This document shows, in pieces, positions 5,700-12,435 of a stretch of DNA of 15,781 bases (position 1 is its first letter; each line of letters opens with the position of its first letter). The notes beneath the pieces are model-generated. The model did no database searches. It had not been told where the DNA came from and was given only the letters and a program-made list of their open reading frames with translations. The translations under genes were made by a program, and so were the position numbers. The stretch is from Nitrospinota bacterium. GTDB taxonomy: Bacteria; Nitrospinota_A; UBA7883; JACRLM01. The stretch lies in the NCBI GenBank assembly GCA_015231995.1, contig JADGAO010000053.1, forward strand, positions 1 through 15,781. Reading direction: 5' to 3'.

Positions 5700-7766
5700 T
5701 CAGACATCAAAGCGCCTTCCAAAAACAGGGTCGTGGTGTAGCAGGGCCGTAAGCGTTGCGGCGAGGCTTTCCGCCATCCGCACGCTCTCCCTGGAGAATA
5801 CGCCGTCCACCCGGCCGGTGAGCGCGAGCAGACCGGGGATAGGCTCCTTCTCCGCAAGGGGGATGATTATAACCTCACCTGCCCCCTTCTTCAAAGACCC
5901 TTCCACCATGCCGCCCGGATACACGACCGGGCCGCCTCTTTCAAACTCCGCCAACGCTTCGGCGATCGCCGTTTTTTCCGCAGAGGCCACGCTCTCTTCC
6001 ATAGCCTCCCCGCTTAAAACCCGCATGGATAGCGCAAAATCACCCACGCCCGCGCTGTCGCGCAAATACAGGGAAAGGGTTTTGACCCCGATGACGTCTT
6101 TTATGCGTCCGGCGACTATTTCGAATGCTTTTTCCAACCCGCTCTTCACCGTCTCGCCAACAAGCTCGCGCAAGGCCCCGTCCAGCGTTGTCCTTCCCGA
6201 CCACGCCGTCATAAGGCGGGCGCGTTCGTCTTGCTGATCCACTATCTCCGCCATGTCGTCGAGCAGGATCGTGACAAACGGCGGGTACGACGGCGCCCGG
6301 TTCATTATAAGAACGCCGGAATTCTCCCACTTGGCTTCCTTATCCACGGCCTTGATCGGAAAACAGTTTAAAGACGTTGTCCCGGCGTCTTCCCTTGTGA
6401 CTAAGCTCGAGTCCGCCGCCCGTCCGGCGAGGCTTGCAATATCCAGCGGCCCCCTGTGCGAACCAACCCTCCCACGTTCCACAACCTTTCCGCCGATGTC
6501 GCGCATCCAGAGCGACAGGAAAGGCTCGCTGGCCCCGGAGCTGAAAACGTCCTTGAGCCGTTCAAGCAGGAACCCGATGATCTCGTCGGAGCTGTTGGCC
6601 TGTTTTGCGAACCGGTTGAGCGCGTTGCGTATCTCGTCACGCTGGCCCTCGGTCATGATATTTTCGTTGCCTATGGGGTTGAGGCTCCCGTTCCTGTTGA
6701 CGACCACGCAATTCTTGCCGATTTTCTTGGCGTGGTAGAGGGCCTGATCCGCCGCGTTTATCAGGTCGTGCGGAGACTGGGTCTTTTGAGGCTCGAACGA
6801 GGAAACGCCTATAGACATGGTAACGCTGAACCTGGCCCCTTCCGACTCGATGACGATTTCCGACAGGGTCTGCCGGAGACGCTCTGCGCGGAAGGCGGCG
6901 CCCTCGGCCCCGACTTCAGGGAGGATCAACGTGAACTCCTCCCCGCCGTAACGGGCGGCCACGTCCGTGCTTCTGCTGGAGCGTTGCAACATTTCCGCCA
7001 CCCGCTTGAGGGCTTCGTCGCCGCCCAGATGGCCGTGCTGGTCGTTTACGAGCTTGAAATTATCCAGGTCCATCATCAGCAGGGAAAGGCTCAAACCGTA
7101 CCTTTTGGCCCTCGTCATTTCGTCGGAGAGGCGGTGGGTGAAATGGCGGAAGTTGTACAACCCGGTCAGCTCGTCGGTTATGGAAAGCGTTTCGAGCATC
7201 TCGTTGAGGCCTTTGAGCCGCTCATGATCGGCTTTGAGCATCTTGTTGAGAAGGGCCATCTCCCGTTCCCGGACGGTGAGAAGTCTGTTTTTCTCCCTTA
7301 GCTCTTTTGTGGCTTCGTCCACCTTGTTACGAAGCTCTTCGTTGAATATCCGCTCCCGTTTGCGTATGTGAGCGGCGCGCAGGGACATGTTTATCACCCT
7401 GGTGAGCTCATGGAGGGTGAAAGGTTTCATCAGGTAATAATCAACCCGCCCCTTCGTGAAAGCGTCGATTATTATCTGGTCGGTGCCCAGGCCCGTGATG
7501 AGCGCGGAGCCGAGGTCGGGCAGGAGCTTTTTCGCCTCGACGATAGTTTCGATGCCGTTGAGGCCGGAGAGCTTATAGTCGCACAGTATGACGTCCACAG
7601 GACGGGATTTGACCAGTTCAAGGGCTTCTTCGCCCGACGCCGCGCAGACCGGCTCATAACCGTCTCTCTCGAGCATCTTGCTCAAAGAAGAGCGGATGTA
7701 TTCCTCATCGTCAACCACCATTACGGCAGGCGCGCGCGCTGGATTGTCTTCAGTGTTATCCGCCAT
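5700..7766 (-). CDS. Response regulator with diguanylate cyclase (REC-GGDEF) and C-terminal GAF-like region
   Basis: The protein has 688 residues. A receiver domain occupies about 14-130 with the acidic pocket Asp19/Asp20, phospho-acceptor Asp62, Thr90 and Lys113. A charged coiled coil (about 132-193) links it to a GGDEF domain (about 194-360). The active-site motif GGEEF is at 273-277, with the DLDNFKLVND segment before it. An RxxD product-inhibition site (Arg264-Asp267) sits five residues upstream of GGEEF. It should therefore make c-di-GMP from two GTP upon phosphorylation and be product-inhibited. The last 320 residues look like two GAF-type sensor folds (about 375-515 and 530-680), by pattern only. 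Placing sensors after GGDEF is unusual. It ends just before alaS. The cognate kinase is not known. No membrane segment is seen. Confidence 0.9.
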   Translation of the reverse strand: MADNTEDNPARAPAVMVVDDEEYIRSSLSKMLERDGYEPVCAASGEEALELVKSRPVDVILCDYKLSGLNGIETIVEAKKLLPDLGSALITGLGTDQIIIDAFTKGRVDYYLMKPFTLHELTRVINMSLRAAHIRKRERIFNEELRNKVDEATKELREKNRLLTVREREMALLNKMLKADHERLKGLNEMLETLSITDELTGLYNFRHFTHRLSDEMTRAKRYGLSLSLLMMDLDNFKLVNDQHGHLGGDEALKRVAEMLQRSSRSTDVAARYGGEEFTLILPEVGAEGAAFRAERLRQTLSEIVIESEGARFSVTMSIGVSSFEPQKTQSPHDLINAADQALYHAKKIGKNCVVVNRNGSLNPIGNENIMTEGQRDEIRNALNRFAKQANSSDEIIGFLLERLKDVFSSGASEPFLSLWMRDIGGKVVERGRVGSHRGPLDIASLAGRAADSSLVTREDAGTTSLNCFPIKAVDKEAKWENSGVLIMNRAPSYPPFVTILLDDMAEIVDQQDERARLMTAWSGRTTLDGALRELVGETVKSGLEKAFEIVAGRIKDVIGVKTLSLYLRDSAGVGDFALSMRVLSGEAMEESVASAEKTAIAEALAEFERGGPVVYPGGMVEGSLKKGAGEVIIIPLAEKEPIPGLLALTGRVDGVFSRESVRMAESLAATLTALLHHDPVFGRRFDV

Positions 7767-7816
7767 GCGACATCTTTCGTGAAGATATGTTTCGAGACAC
7801 CCTATTAAATTTCATT

Positions 7817-7822
7817 ATTATA
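7817..7822 (-). promoter_or_regulatory. Candidate -10 element for the REC-GGDEF gene
   Basis: The minus strand reads a perfect TATAAT here, in an AT-rich stretch, about 50 nt before the start codon of the regulator gene. No good -35 hexamer is seen 16-18 nt upstream, so assignment rests on the -10 and its position. Confidence 0.35.
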
Positions 7823-7877
7823 TACATTGTTGCGAAGCCTGTATTTTTTTTCGAAGCCGCAGGCGGGGCCGTTCTTC

Positions 7878-7964
7878 TGTCATCCTGAGGGAGTCTTCGA
7901 CCGAAGGATCAAGTTGTGAAGAATATTCTTTTGGATAGATTCTTCACTTCGTTCAGAATGACAA
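7878..7964. repeat. 87-bp palindromic intergenic repeat
   Basis: The left arm CTGTCATCCTGAGGGAG, then TTCGACCGAAGGATCAA, faces the right arm GATAGATTCTTCACTTCGTT with CAGAATGACAA at the end. It shares arms and the internal GAAGGATCAA block with the copies at 1197-1299 and 2095-2169. A second copy begins five bases further on, making a tandem pair. Confidence 0.7.
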
Positions 7965-7968
7965 TTTT

Positions 7969-8124
7969 TTGTCATCCTGAGGGAGCCCTAGCGACCCAAG
8001 TGCATATCCTTTCACCCTTGAAGGAGTATGTACTATCATTTTATAGCCTATGAGTAATATACAAGGATCAAAGTAAAATGGAATATTTTATCTGATAGAT
8101 TCTTCGCGTTGCTCAGAATGACAC
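7969..8124. repeat. Palindromic repeat copy interrupted by a 61-bp insert
   Basis: The left arm TTGTCATCCTGAGGGAG and GCGACC block run into CCAAG at 8000. The matching continuation AAGGATCAAAGTAAAAT resumes at 8063, and the right arm GATAGATTCTTCGCGTTGCT ends in CAGAATGACA. Without the insert the copy would be about 91 bp, in line with the others. Short half copies with CTCAGAACGACAA and GCTCAGAATGACAA follow at 8131-8172. Confidence 0.65.
8001..8061. other. 61-bp insert in a repeat, flanked by CAAG on both sides
   Basis: CAAG occurs at 7997-8000 and again at 8062-8065, as expected for a 4-bp target duplication inside the GACC-GAAG-GATC block of the repeat. The insert can fold CATATCCTT (8003-8011) against AAGGAGTATG (8021-8030) with one bulge. 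It has no long terminal inverted repeats and no open frame. I do not recognise it, and chance or misalignment cannot be excluded. Confidence 0.5.
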
Positions 8125-8207
8125 TGGTCGGACGCTCAGAACGACAATGAGCGCGTTGCTCAGAATGACAACGTGGAGTTCACCCTAGCGGTTTCGCAAA
8201 CCTCTCG

Positions 8208-9911
8208 TCATGCCGGCGATTCCGATCCTGCTTGAACCGCCGTCGCCGGGAATTCCATGAAAAAAGTGGAGCCTGCAGGGGATGTTTCCACCCTCAACAG
8301 GCCGCCATGGATTTTCATGACATCCTGGCAATATGGTAGCCCGACGCCGGTTCCAGTTTCTCCAGAGGTTCCCGTTGAACTGGTCATCACTTCATATTTA
8401 AAAATATCGGGCAAAATACTTTTCGAAACGCCGACCCCGGTGTCTTTGACGGCGATAATGTGAGGGGCTTGCGCGAATATGGTGACAGTCCCTCCACTGC
8501 GCGTGAATTTGACGGCGTTGGTCAGAAGGTTTGCGATCACTTCGCCAAGCAGGTCGGTGTCGCCGGTCAATTCCCCCGTCTGCGGAATTTCGTTACGGAT
8601 CGTTATCCCTTTTTGAAGCGCCGCGAGGGATATTTTTTCGATCCAGCGCCGGGCGAAGAGGTGAAGGTTGAAACGGCTGTTGTGGACGATTATATTGCCG
8701 GCCTGCAAACGGCTGACGTCGAGGATTTTACCGACGCTTTCTATCAAGTCGTCGGTGATCTTTTCCGATGTCTCCAGCCAGTCGTCAATCCCCTGCTTAT
8801 TGGAACCGTACCCCTCTTTTGCCCGGCGGGAAAGCTGGATATACCCTTTGATAGTTGACAGCGGTTCCCGGATGTTATGCGAGACAAGCTCTACGAAACG
8901 GTCTTTCAGCCGCGTGGCCTCTTCGGCCCGTTCCTTGGCCACCCGCAGTTCCTCGGTGCGTTCGTCCACGCGCCGCTGATATCTGCCGACGGTGAAACGG
9001 GTGGCCGTGAGGATTATCAGGGTGATAACGAGGCAGGCCGCCAGGTTGCCGTACAGCGTTTTCCTCAAACCGGCCAGCGAGGGGTCAACGTCCTGTTGAA
9101 CCAGCAGGCGCCACTGTAGCTCTTTTATGAAACGGGAGTTGAGCAACGCAGTTTTCCCTTGATGCCGGTATTCAAACGTACCCTGCTCCGACGAAAGGAT
9201 AGAGGAGGCGATTTCCTTGATGCCATCTTCCTCGTGGATATTGCGAACGCCGCCGATGCCGCTTCCTTTGAGCACGACGTTTCCGGCGTGGTCTATGAAA
9301 AAAATGTTGCGCCCGTACCGGTTCTGGTAATTCTCGATGACCTTGCGGGCCGAATCCACGGCCAATCCCACCCCTGTGGCCCCGATGAAACGCCCGTTGT
9401 AATCGAGCACGCGATGGTTGATGAAAATGGTCATGGCGTCGCGGTTGGCCATATCAATGTCAACGTTGATTTCATAGTCCTGCGTCATGCCCCGCACCCG
9501 GTAATACCAGACGTCTCTGGGTTCTGTTTCGCTCACCTTTTTCAGGACGCCGCTGGCGTGGTAGTAAACGCCGGTCTTTTCCGAAACGAAGAAGGATGTG
9601 AACGAACCGCTCTTGTCGAGGACTTCCTTGAGGTATCTTGTCACCTCGCTTGTGTCAATCTCGCCGCGCAACGCCCAATCGCGCAAAAAAGTGTCGTGCG
9701 CCATGAAAGAGGAGATGGAGACCGGACGTAGCAGGTCGCGCTGGACTTCGGAGTAGATGTTGTCGCTGGTGATCGGCAGTTCGCGGGCGATGATCGCCTC
9801 GCGCACCGCCTCTTTGGAGACGAAGTAGCTGGCCAGGCTGGTGGCGAGGAAACCCGCAACCAGCAAAACGCTTATCAGGATGGAAAGCCGTCTGCCCTCG
9901 CCTATTTTCAT
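8208..9911 (-). CDS. Membrane sensor histidine kinase with periplasmic Cache domain
   Basis: The protein has 567 residues. An N-terminal transmembrane helix (about 10-30) is followed by a periplasmic double-Cache-like sensor (about 35-280), containing FFVSEKTGVYYHASG, a DVWYY segment (133-137) and FIGATGVGL. A second helix lies at about 288-308. A short charged coiled coil leads to the HisKA H-box SHNIREPL with His345. The ATPase domain has the N-box around Asn461/Asn465, DTGVG (490-494) and GTGVGL (520-525), so it should be active. Ligands of such Cache domains are usually small metabolites; none can be inferred here. There is no receiver or regulator gene directly adjacent, so it is an orphan kinase. 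The nearest regulators are the REC-GGDEF gene and the CheY-like gene. The H-box Asn-Ile-Arg-Glu differs from the common Glu-Leu-Arg-Thr. Confidence 0.93.
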   Translation of the reverse strand: MKIGEGRRLSILISVLLVAGFLATSLASYFVSKEAVREAIIARELPITSDNIYSEVQRDLLRPVSISSFMAHDTFLRDWALRGEIDTSEVTRYLKEVLDKSGSFTSFFVSEKTGVYYHASGVLKKVSETEPRDVWYYRVRGMTQDYEINVDIDMANRDAMTIFINHRVLDYNGRFIGATGVGLAVDSARKVIENYQNRYGRNIFFIDHAGNVVLKGSGIGGVRNIHEEDGIKEIASSILSSEQGTFEYRHQGKTALLNSRFIKELQWRLLVQQDVDPSLAGLRKTLYGNLAACLVITLIILTATRFTVGRYQRRVDERTEELRVAKERAEEATRLKDRFVELVSHNIREPLSTIKGYIQLSRRAKEGYGSNKQGIDDWLETSEKITDDLIESVGKILDVSRLQAGNIIVHNSRFNLHLFARRWIEKISLAALQKGITIRNEIPQTGELTGDTDLLGEVIANLLTNAVKFTRSGGTVTIFAQAPHIIAVKDTGVGVSKSILPDIFKYEVMTSSTGTSGETGTGVGLPYCQDVMKIHGGLLRVETSPAGSTFFMEFPATAVQAGSESPA

Positions 9912-10004
9912 CGTTCCCTTGCCGTTATGTCTATCAGGTGGGTGTCCGGCGTGTTAGCCCAGAATAACAATTTAATATACACGCGCATTATAACTTAACC
10001 AGAA

Positions 10005-10095
10005 GTTGTCGTTGCGAGTCCTTCGACTTCGTTCAGGACGGGCCCTGTCGAAGAACGGCAACAACAGTTGTTTTCACCCTTCGACAAGCTCAGGG
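10005..10095. repeat. Second-type palindromic repeats (TTCGAC class)
   Basis: GTTGTCGTTGC (10005-10015) is inverted in GGCAACAAC (10057-10065), enclosing GTCCTTCGACTTCGTTCAGG and CCTGTCGAAG. It is followed by CCCTTCGACAAGCTCAGGG (10077-10095), an imperfect palindrome. Then comes GCAAACTCCGC, the inverse of the GCGGAGTTTRCC block at 176-188. No gene is seen. Confidence 0.55.
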
Positions 10096-10106
10096 CAAAC
10101 TCCGCA

Positions 10107-10195
10107 TTGTCATTCTGAGCAACGCGAAGAATCCATCAAATAGAAGGTTCTATTTTACTTTGATCCTTCGGTCGCGGACTCCCTCAGGATGACAA
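10107..10195. repeat. 89-bp palindromic intergenic repeat, reverse orientation
   Basis: It begins TTGTCATTCTGAGCAACGCG with AAGAATCCATCAAATAG, and ends TTTGATCCTTCGGTCGCGGA then CTCCCTCAGGATGACAA. This is the reverse orientation of the 1197-1299 copy, with the GATCC side on the right. Confidence 0.7.
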
Positions 10196-10196
10196 A

Positions 10197-10264
10197 ATAT
10201 GGAAATCGTTGACTTATGCAAAGGTCTTCTTGAGCATGGCGAAGGACTTAGGATAAGCTCCGCT
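10197..10264. repeat. Repeat tail module
   Basis: ATATGGAAATCGTTGACTTA (10197-10216), then TGCAAAGG, matches the inverse of 2062-2094 at nearly all positions. A degraded CGAAGGACTTAGGATAAGCT then CCGC (10239-10262) resembles the inverse of the 176-203 module. The modules therefore co-occur in the same order at separate loci. Confidence 0.55.
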
Positions 10265-10370
10265 AAGCAATCCGAACCCGATGCGATCAATAAAATAGAG
10301 CGAAACGAGTTTCCCCTTTATTTTAAACAAGTTCCATTAACGATGCCCGAAAAATCCACAATAATGTATC

Positions 10371-10401
10371 TTGAAATATGGGTTTTATAGATGCATAAAA
10401 T
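10371..10401 (+). promoter_or_regulatory. Candidate sigma70-type promoter for serA
   Basis: TTGAAA (10371-10376) is followed, after 19 nt, by TAAAAT (10396-10401); a 17-nt spacing reaches CATAAA instead. Transcription would begin about 35-40 nt before the serA start codon. The spacing is not ideal, so this is tentative. Confidence 0.35.
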
Positions 10402-10445
10402 CCTGTTTTGAAGCAAAATAATCCTTTTGGACTGAAGGCGTAATA

Positions 10446-11672
10446 ATGGTTTCAACATCGTTTCCCAAAAGCAAGATCAAGGTTCTCCTTCTGGAGAGCA
10501 TACACGACGTGGCAATCGAGGCGTTTAACAGAGAACAGTTCCAGGTGGAATCGTTGCCGGGAGCCGTTGACCCTCACATCCTCAAAGAGAAAATATCGAA
10601 GGTACATATCGTGGGCATCCGGTCTAAAACCAGGCTCACGGGGGACATCCTTCGTTCCGGCCAGCGTCTTCTTGCGGTAGGCGCGTTCTGCATCGGCACC
10701 AACCAGATAGACCTGGACGCGGCGTCGGAGCTTGCCATCCCCGTCTTCAACGCGCCTTTTTCAAACACCCGCTCGGTCGCCGAGCTTATCATCAGCCACG
10801 CTATCGCCCTGTTACGGCGTATGCCGGAGAAAAACGCCGCAACCCATCAAGGGTTGTGGCTTAAAAGCGCGGATGGATGCCATGAGGTTCGTGGAAAGAC
10901 GCTTGGCATAATCGGGTACGGCCACATCGGCTCGCAGGTAAGCGTGCTTGCGGAGTCCATGGGCATGAAGGTCGTCTATTACGATATCGTGGACAAGCTG
11001 GCGTTGGGCAACGCTCGGCCCCTTTCCACGCTTGACGCCGTGCTCAAAGCGTCGGACATCGTGACACTGCATGTGCCCGCCACCAAAATGACCTCCGGGT
11101 TGATGAGCCGGGAAAAGATCGCCCTGATGAAAAAAGGCTCGCACCTTATCAATTACAGCCGCGGCAATGTGGTAGATCTCGACGCCCTCTCCGCAGAGCT
11201 TAAATCCGGGAGGCTGGCCGGAGCCGCCATAGACGTTTTCCCGGAGGAGCCGAAAGCCAAAGGCGACGTGTTCAAATCCCCGTTGCAGGGGCTTGCCAAC
11301 GTCATCCTCACGCCCCACATCGGCGGCTCCACGCTGGAGGCTCAGGAAAATATAGGCGGGGAGGTTTCCTCCAAGCTCATCAAGTTCATCAACAACGGCT
11401 CGACGACCTCGTCGGTCAACGCGCCGGAGGTGGAACTGCCCATCCACGAGGGAGTGCACCGGATACTTCATTTCCACAGGAACGTGCCTGGAGTATTGCA
11501 CAGGATCAACTCCTATTTCGCCGAACGCAACGTCAACGTACTGGCCCAGTACCTGATGACCAACCCGAAGACCGGTTATCTTGTAATGGACGTCTCGCGC
11601 AAGGTGGCCAACACATGGATAGAAGACCTTCGCGCCATGCCGGATACGATCAAAGCCCGCATTCTGTATTGA
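10446..11672 (+). CDS. serA: D-3-phosphoglycerate dehydrogenase, E. coli-type with ACT domain
   Basis: SerA oxidizes 3-phosphoglycerate with NAD, the first committed step of serine synthesis (cytoplasm). At 408 residues it is close to the short E. coli form with one ACT domain. The NAD motif GIIGYGHIG sits near residue 155. Catalytic residues are Arg239 (NYSRGN), Glu268 (DVFPEEP) and His291 (LTPHIGGS). The C-terminal ACT domain (about 338-408) has HRNVPGVL with His344 and Asn346, and Asn364 in RNVNVL. These correspond to the serine-binding residues of E. coli SerA, so feedback inhibition by serine is likely. The ribosome-binding site is GAAGG about seven nt upstream. The gene is monocistronic: upstream is a repeat region and downstream an opposite-strand gene. 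No serB or serC is in the window. Confidence 0.96.
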   Translation: MVSTSFPKSKIKVLLLESIHDVAIEAFNREQFQVESLPGAVDPHILKEKISKVHIVGIRSKTRLTGDILRSGQRLLAVGAFCIGTNQIDLDAASELAIPVFNAPFSNTRSVAELIISHAIALLRRMPEKNAATHQGLWLKSADGCHEVRGKTLGIIGYGHIGSQVSVLAESMGMKVVYYDIVDKLALGNARPLSTLDAVLKASDIVTLHVPATKMTSGLMSREKIALMKKGSHLINYSRGNVVDLDALSAELKSGRLAGAAIDVFPEEPKAKGDVFKSPLQGLANVILTPHIGGSTLEAQENIGGEVSSKLIKFINNGSTTSSVNAPEVELPIHEGVHRILHFHRNVPGVLHRINSYFAERNVNVLAQYLMTNPKTGYLVMDVSRKVANTWIEDLRAMPDTIKARILY

Positions 11673-11697
11673 GGCTGGATTCCGAAGTTGTCCAAAT

Positions 11698-11730
11698 GCT
11701 CGGCGTGGGTGTTCTTCGCCCCGCCGTCCT
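11698..11730 (+). repeat. GGCG/CGCC hairpin repeat, copy 3
   Basis: GCTCGGCGTGGGTGTTCTTC, then GCCCCGCCGTCCT, is the same repeat as at 2020-2051 with one extra G. It lies between the 3' ends of serA and the CheY-like gene. Because it is in a convergent gap it might act as a terminator-like hairpin, though no T run follows. Confidence 0.6.
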
Positions 11731-11790
11731 AACGAGACAATAACTGCGCGTTAAAAAAGGAGTTCGAGGTGCGGAGGAAGAGAGGGATCG

Positions 11791-12189
11791 TCAGGCTCTA
11801 CATTTCTGTTTAAGGACGGAACGCACCTTGTGAAGCACGCCCTCTTCCGTATAAGGTTTGACTATGTAATCATTCGCGCCAGCCTGAACAGCGGCGATGA
11901 TGTTCTCCCGGAGCGCCTCGCCTGTCACCATGATTACCGGGATTTTACTGGTAGCCTCATCGGATCGCAACGAACGCAGGGCATCTATGCCGCTGACGTG
12001 AGGCATATTCCAGTCGAGCATGATCAGGTCGTAGACGCGGGTTTTTATCTCCCGGAGGGCGACGGCCCCATCCTCCGCGAAATGGATGTTCCTCATTCCG
12101 GTTTTTTTGAGAATCGCGGAAAGATGGCGGCGGATTATAATGCTGTCGTCAACGATAAGAATCGTAGCGTTTAATAAAAAACTGTCCAT
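11791..12189 (-). CDS. Single-domain CheY-like response regulator
   Basis: The 132 residues form a stand-alone receiver domain with no output domain. The acidic pocket is Asp14/Asp15, the phospho-acceptor Asp59 (MLDWNMP), followed by Thr89 and Lys111 (IVKPYT); all signature residues are intact. The DWNMP motif and ALREI/ALRSLRS helices are typical of chemotaxis CheY or of single-domain regulators used in phosphorelays. No che, flagellar or kinase gene adjoins it, so the output is unknown. It could accept phosphate from the sensor kinase encoded 1.9 kb away or act in a phosphorelay; that is speculation. The ribosome-binding site AGGGGAAATTCCAG precedes the ATG. It is divergent from the HEAT-NfnA operon across a 246-bp gap and convergent with serA. 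Confidence 0.92.
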   Translation of the reverse strand: MDSFLLNATILIVDDSIIIRRHLSAILKKTGMRNIHFAEDGAVALREIKTRVYDLIMLDWNMPHVSGIDALRSLRSDEATSKIPVIMVTGEALRENIIAAVQAGANDYIVKPYTEEGVLHKVRSVLKQKCRA

Positions 12190-12435
12190 CTGGAATTTCC
12201 CCTATAAGCGGGTTCATATTAGGTGAAGGGCATACGCCAGGCAAGAGAATTATGTCCCGGGGCATGTCGGCGGGATGCCCGGCGGTATGTGGAAACGCAA
12301 CCCGACAGAACGGGGAAAAAGCTGAAAAACTTTGATTGATGACGTTTTCATTTCAATGTATGATTAAAGTTTCCTGCCATGTAAAGTTTAACAAGGCGTA
12401 CATTTGTGGTCTCGACTTTGTGGGGAGCTTTGTGA
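12190..12435. other. Divergent regulatory gap without repeat elements
   Basis: No gene is seen in these 246 bp, and unlike the other gaps no palindromic family member is present. It holds a bulged hairpin, GGGCAT (12260-12265) with ATGCCC (12275-12280), and the candidate promoter of the Nfn operon. The left end carries the leader of the CheY-like gene. Confidence 0.6.
12336..12364 (+). promoter_or_regulatory. Sigma70-like promoter for the HEAT-NfnA/NfnB operon
   Basis: TTGATG (12336-12341) and TATGAT (12359-12364) are separated by 17 nt in AT-rich sequence. Transcription would begin around 12371, giving a leader of about 65 nt before the start codon. Confidence 0.5.

Larger units (their letters stand above)
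7767..8207. other. 441-bp intergenic region, AT-rich leader plus repeat cluster
   Basis: No gene is seen. The first 95 bp hold the leader and probable promoter of the leftward regulator gene, including a run of eight T residues (7843-7851 area) flanked by two direct GCGAAGCC/CGAAGCCG copies. The rest is occupied by palindromic repeat elements (7878-7964, 7969-8124 and degenerate half copies 8131-8172) up to the 3' end of the histidine kinase gene. GGCGGGGCCGTTCTTC near 7863-7876 resembles a truncated copy of the GGCG hairpin repeat. Confidence 0.7.
9912..10445. other. 534-bp divergent intergenic region, mostly repeats
   Basis: This lies between the leftward kinase gene and rightward serA. 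The kinase-proximal 90 bp are AT-rich with TATAAT-like minus-strand sequence near 9988-9993, a possible kinase promoter. Then come repeat blocks (10005-10095, 10107-10195, 10197-10264). The last 180 bp are AT-rich, unrelated to the repeats, and carry the candidate serA promoter. A 63-codon rightward frame starting at 10199 is mainly repeat-derived and is not called. Confidence 0.7.

Noticed and set aside
6456..7301. 281-codon open frame opposite the REC-GGDEF gene
   Set aside because: It is antisense to a gene with intact domain motifs, and its translation shows no known motif.
7878..8172. Possible CRISPR array from clustered repeats
   Set aside because: Repeats are few, divergent, palindromic over their whole length and not separated by uniform spacers; no cas genes are present.
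10199..10390. 63-codon plus-strand frame before serA
   Set aside because: Its first half is built from intergenic repeat modules found elsewhere in the window, and there is no convincing ribosome-binding site.
9912..10445. Possible tRNA or other structured RNA gene in the large gap
   Set aside because: I looked for acceptor-stem and T-loop patterns here and in the other gaps and saw none that I can support; the hairpins are explained by the repeat family.
10812..11501. 229-codon minus-strand frame within serA
   Set aside because: serA is unmistakable on the plus strand; this is a shadow frame.
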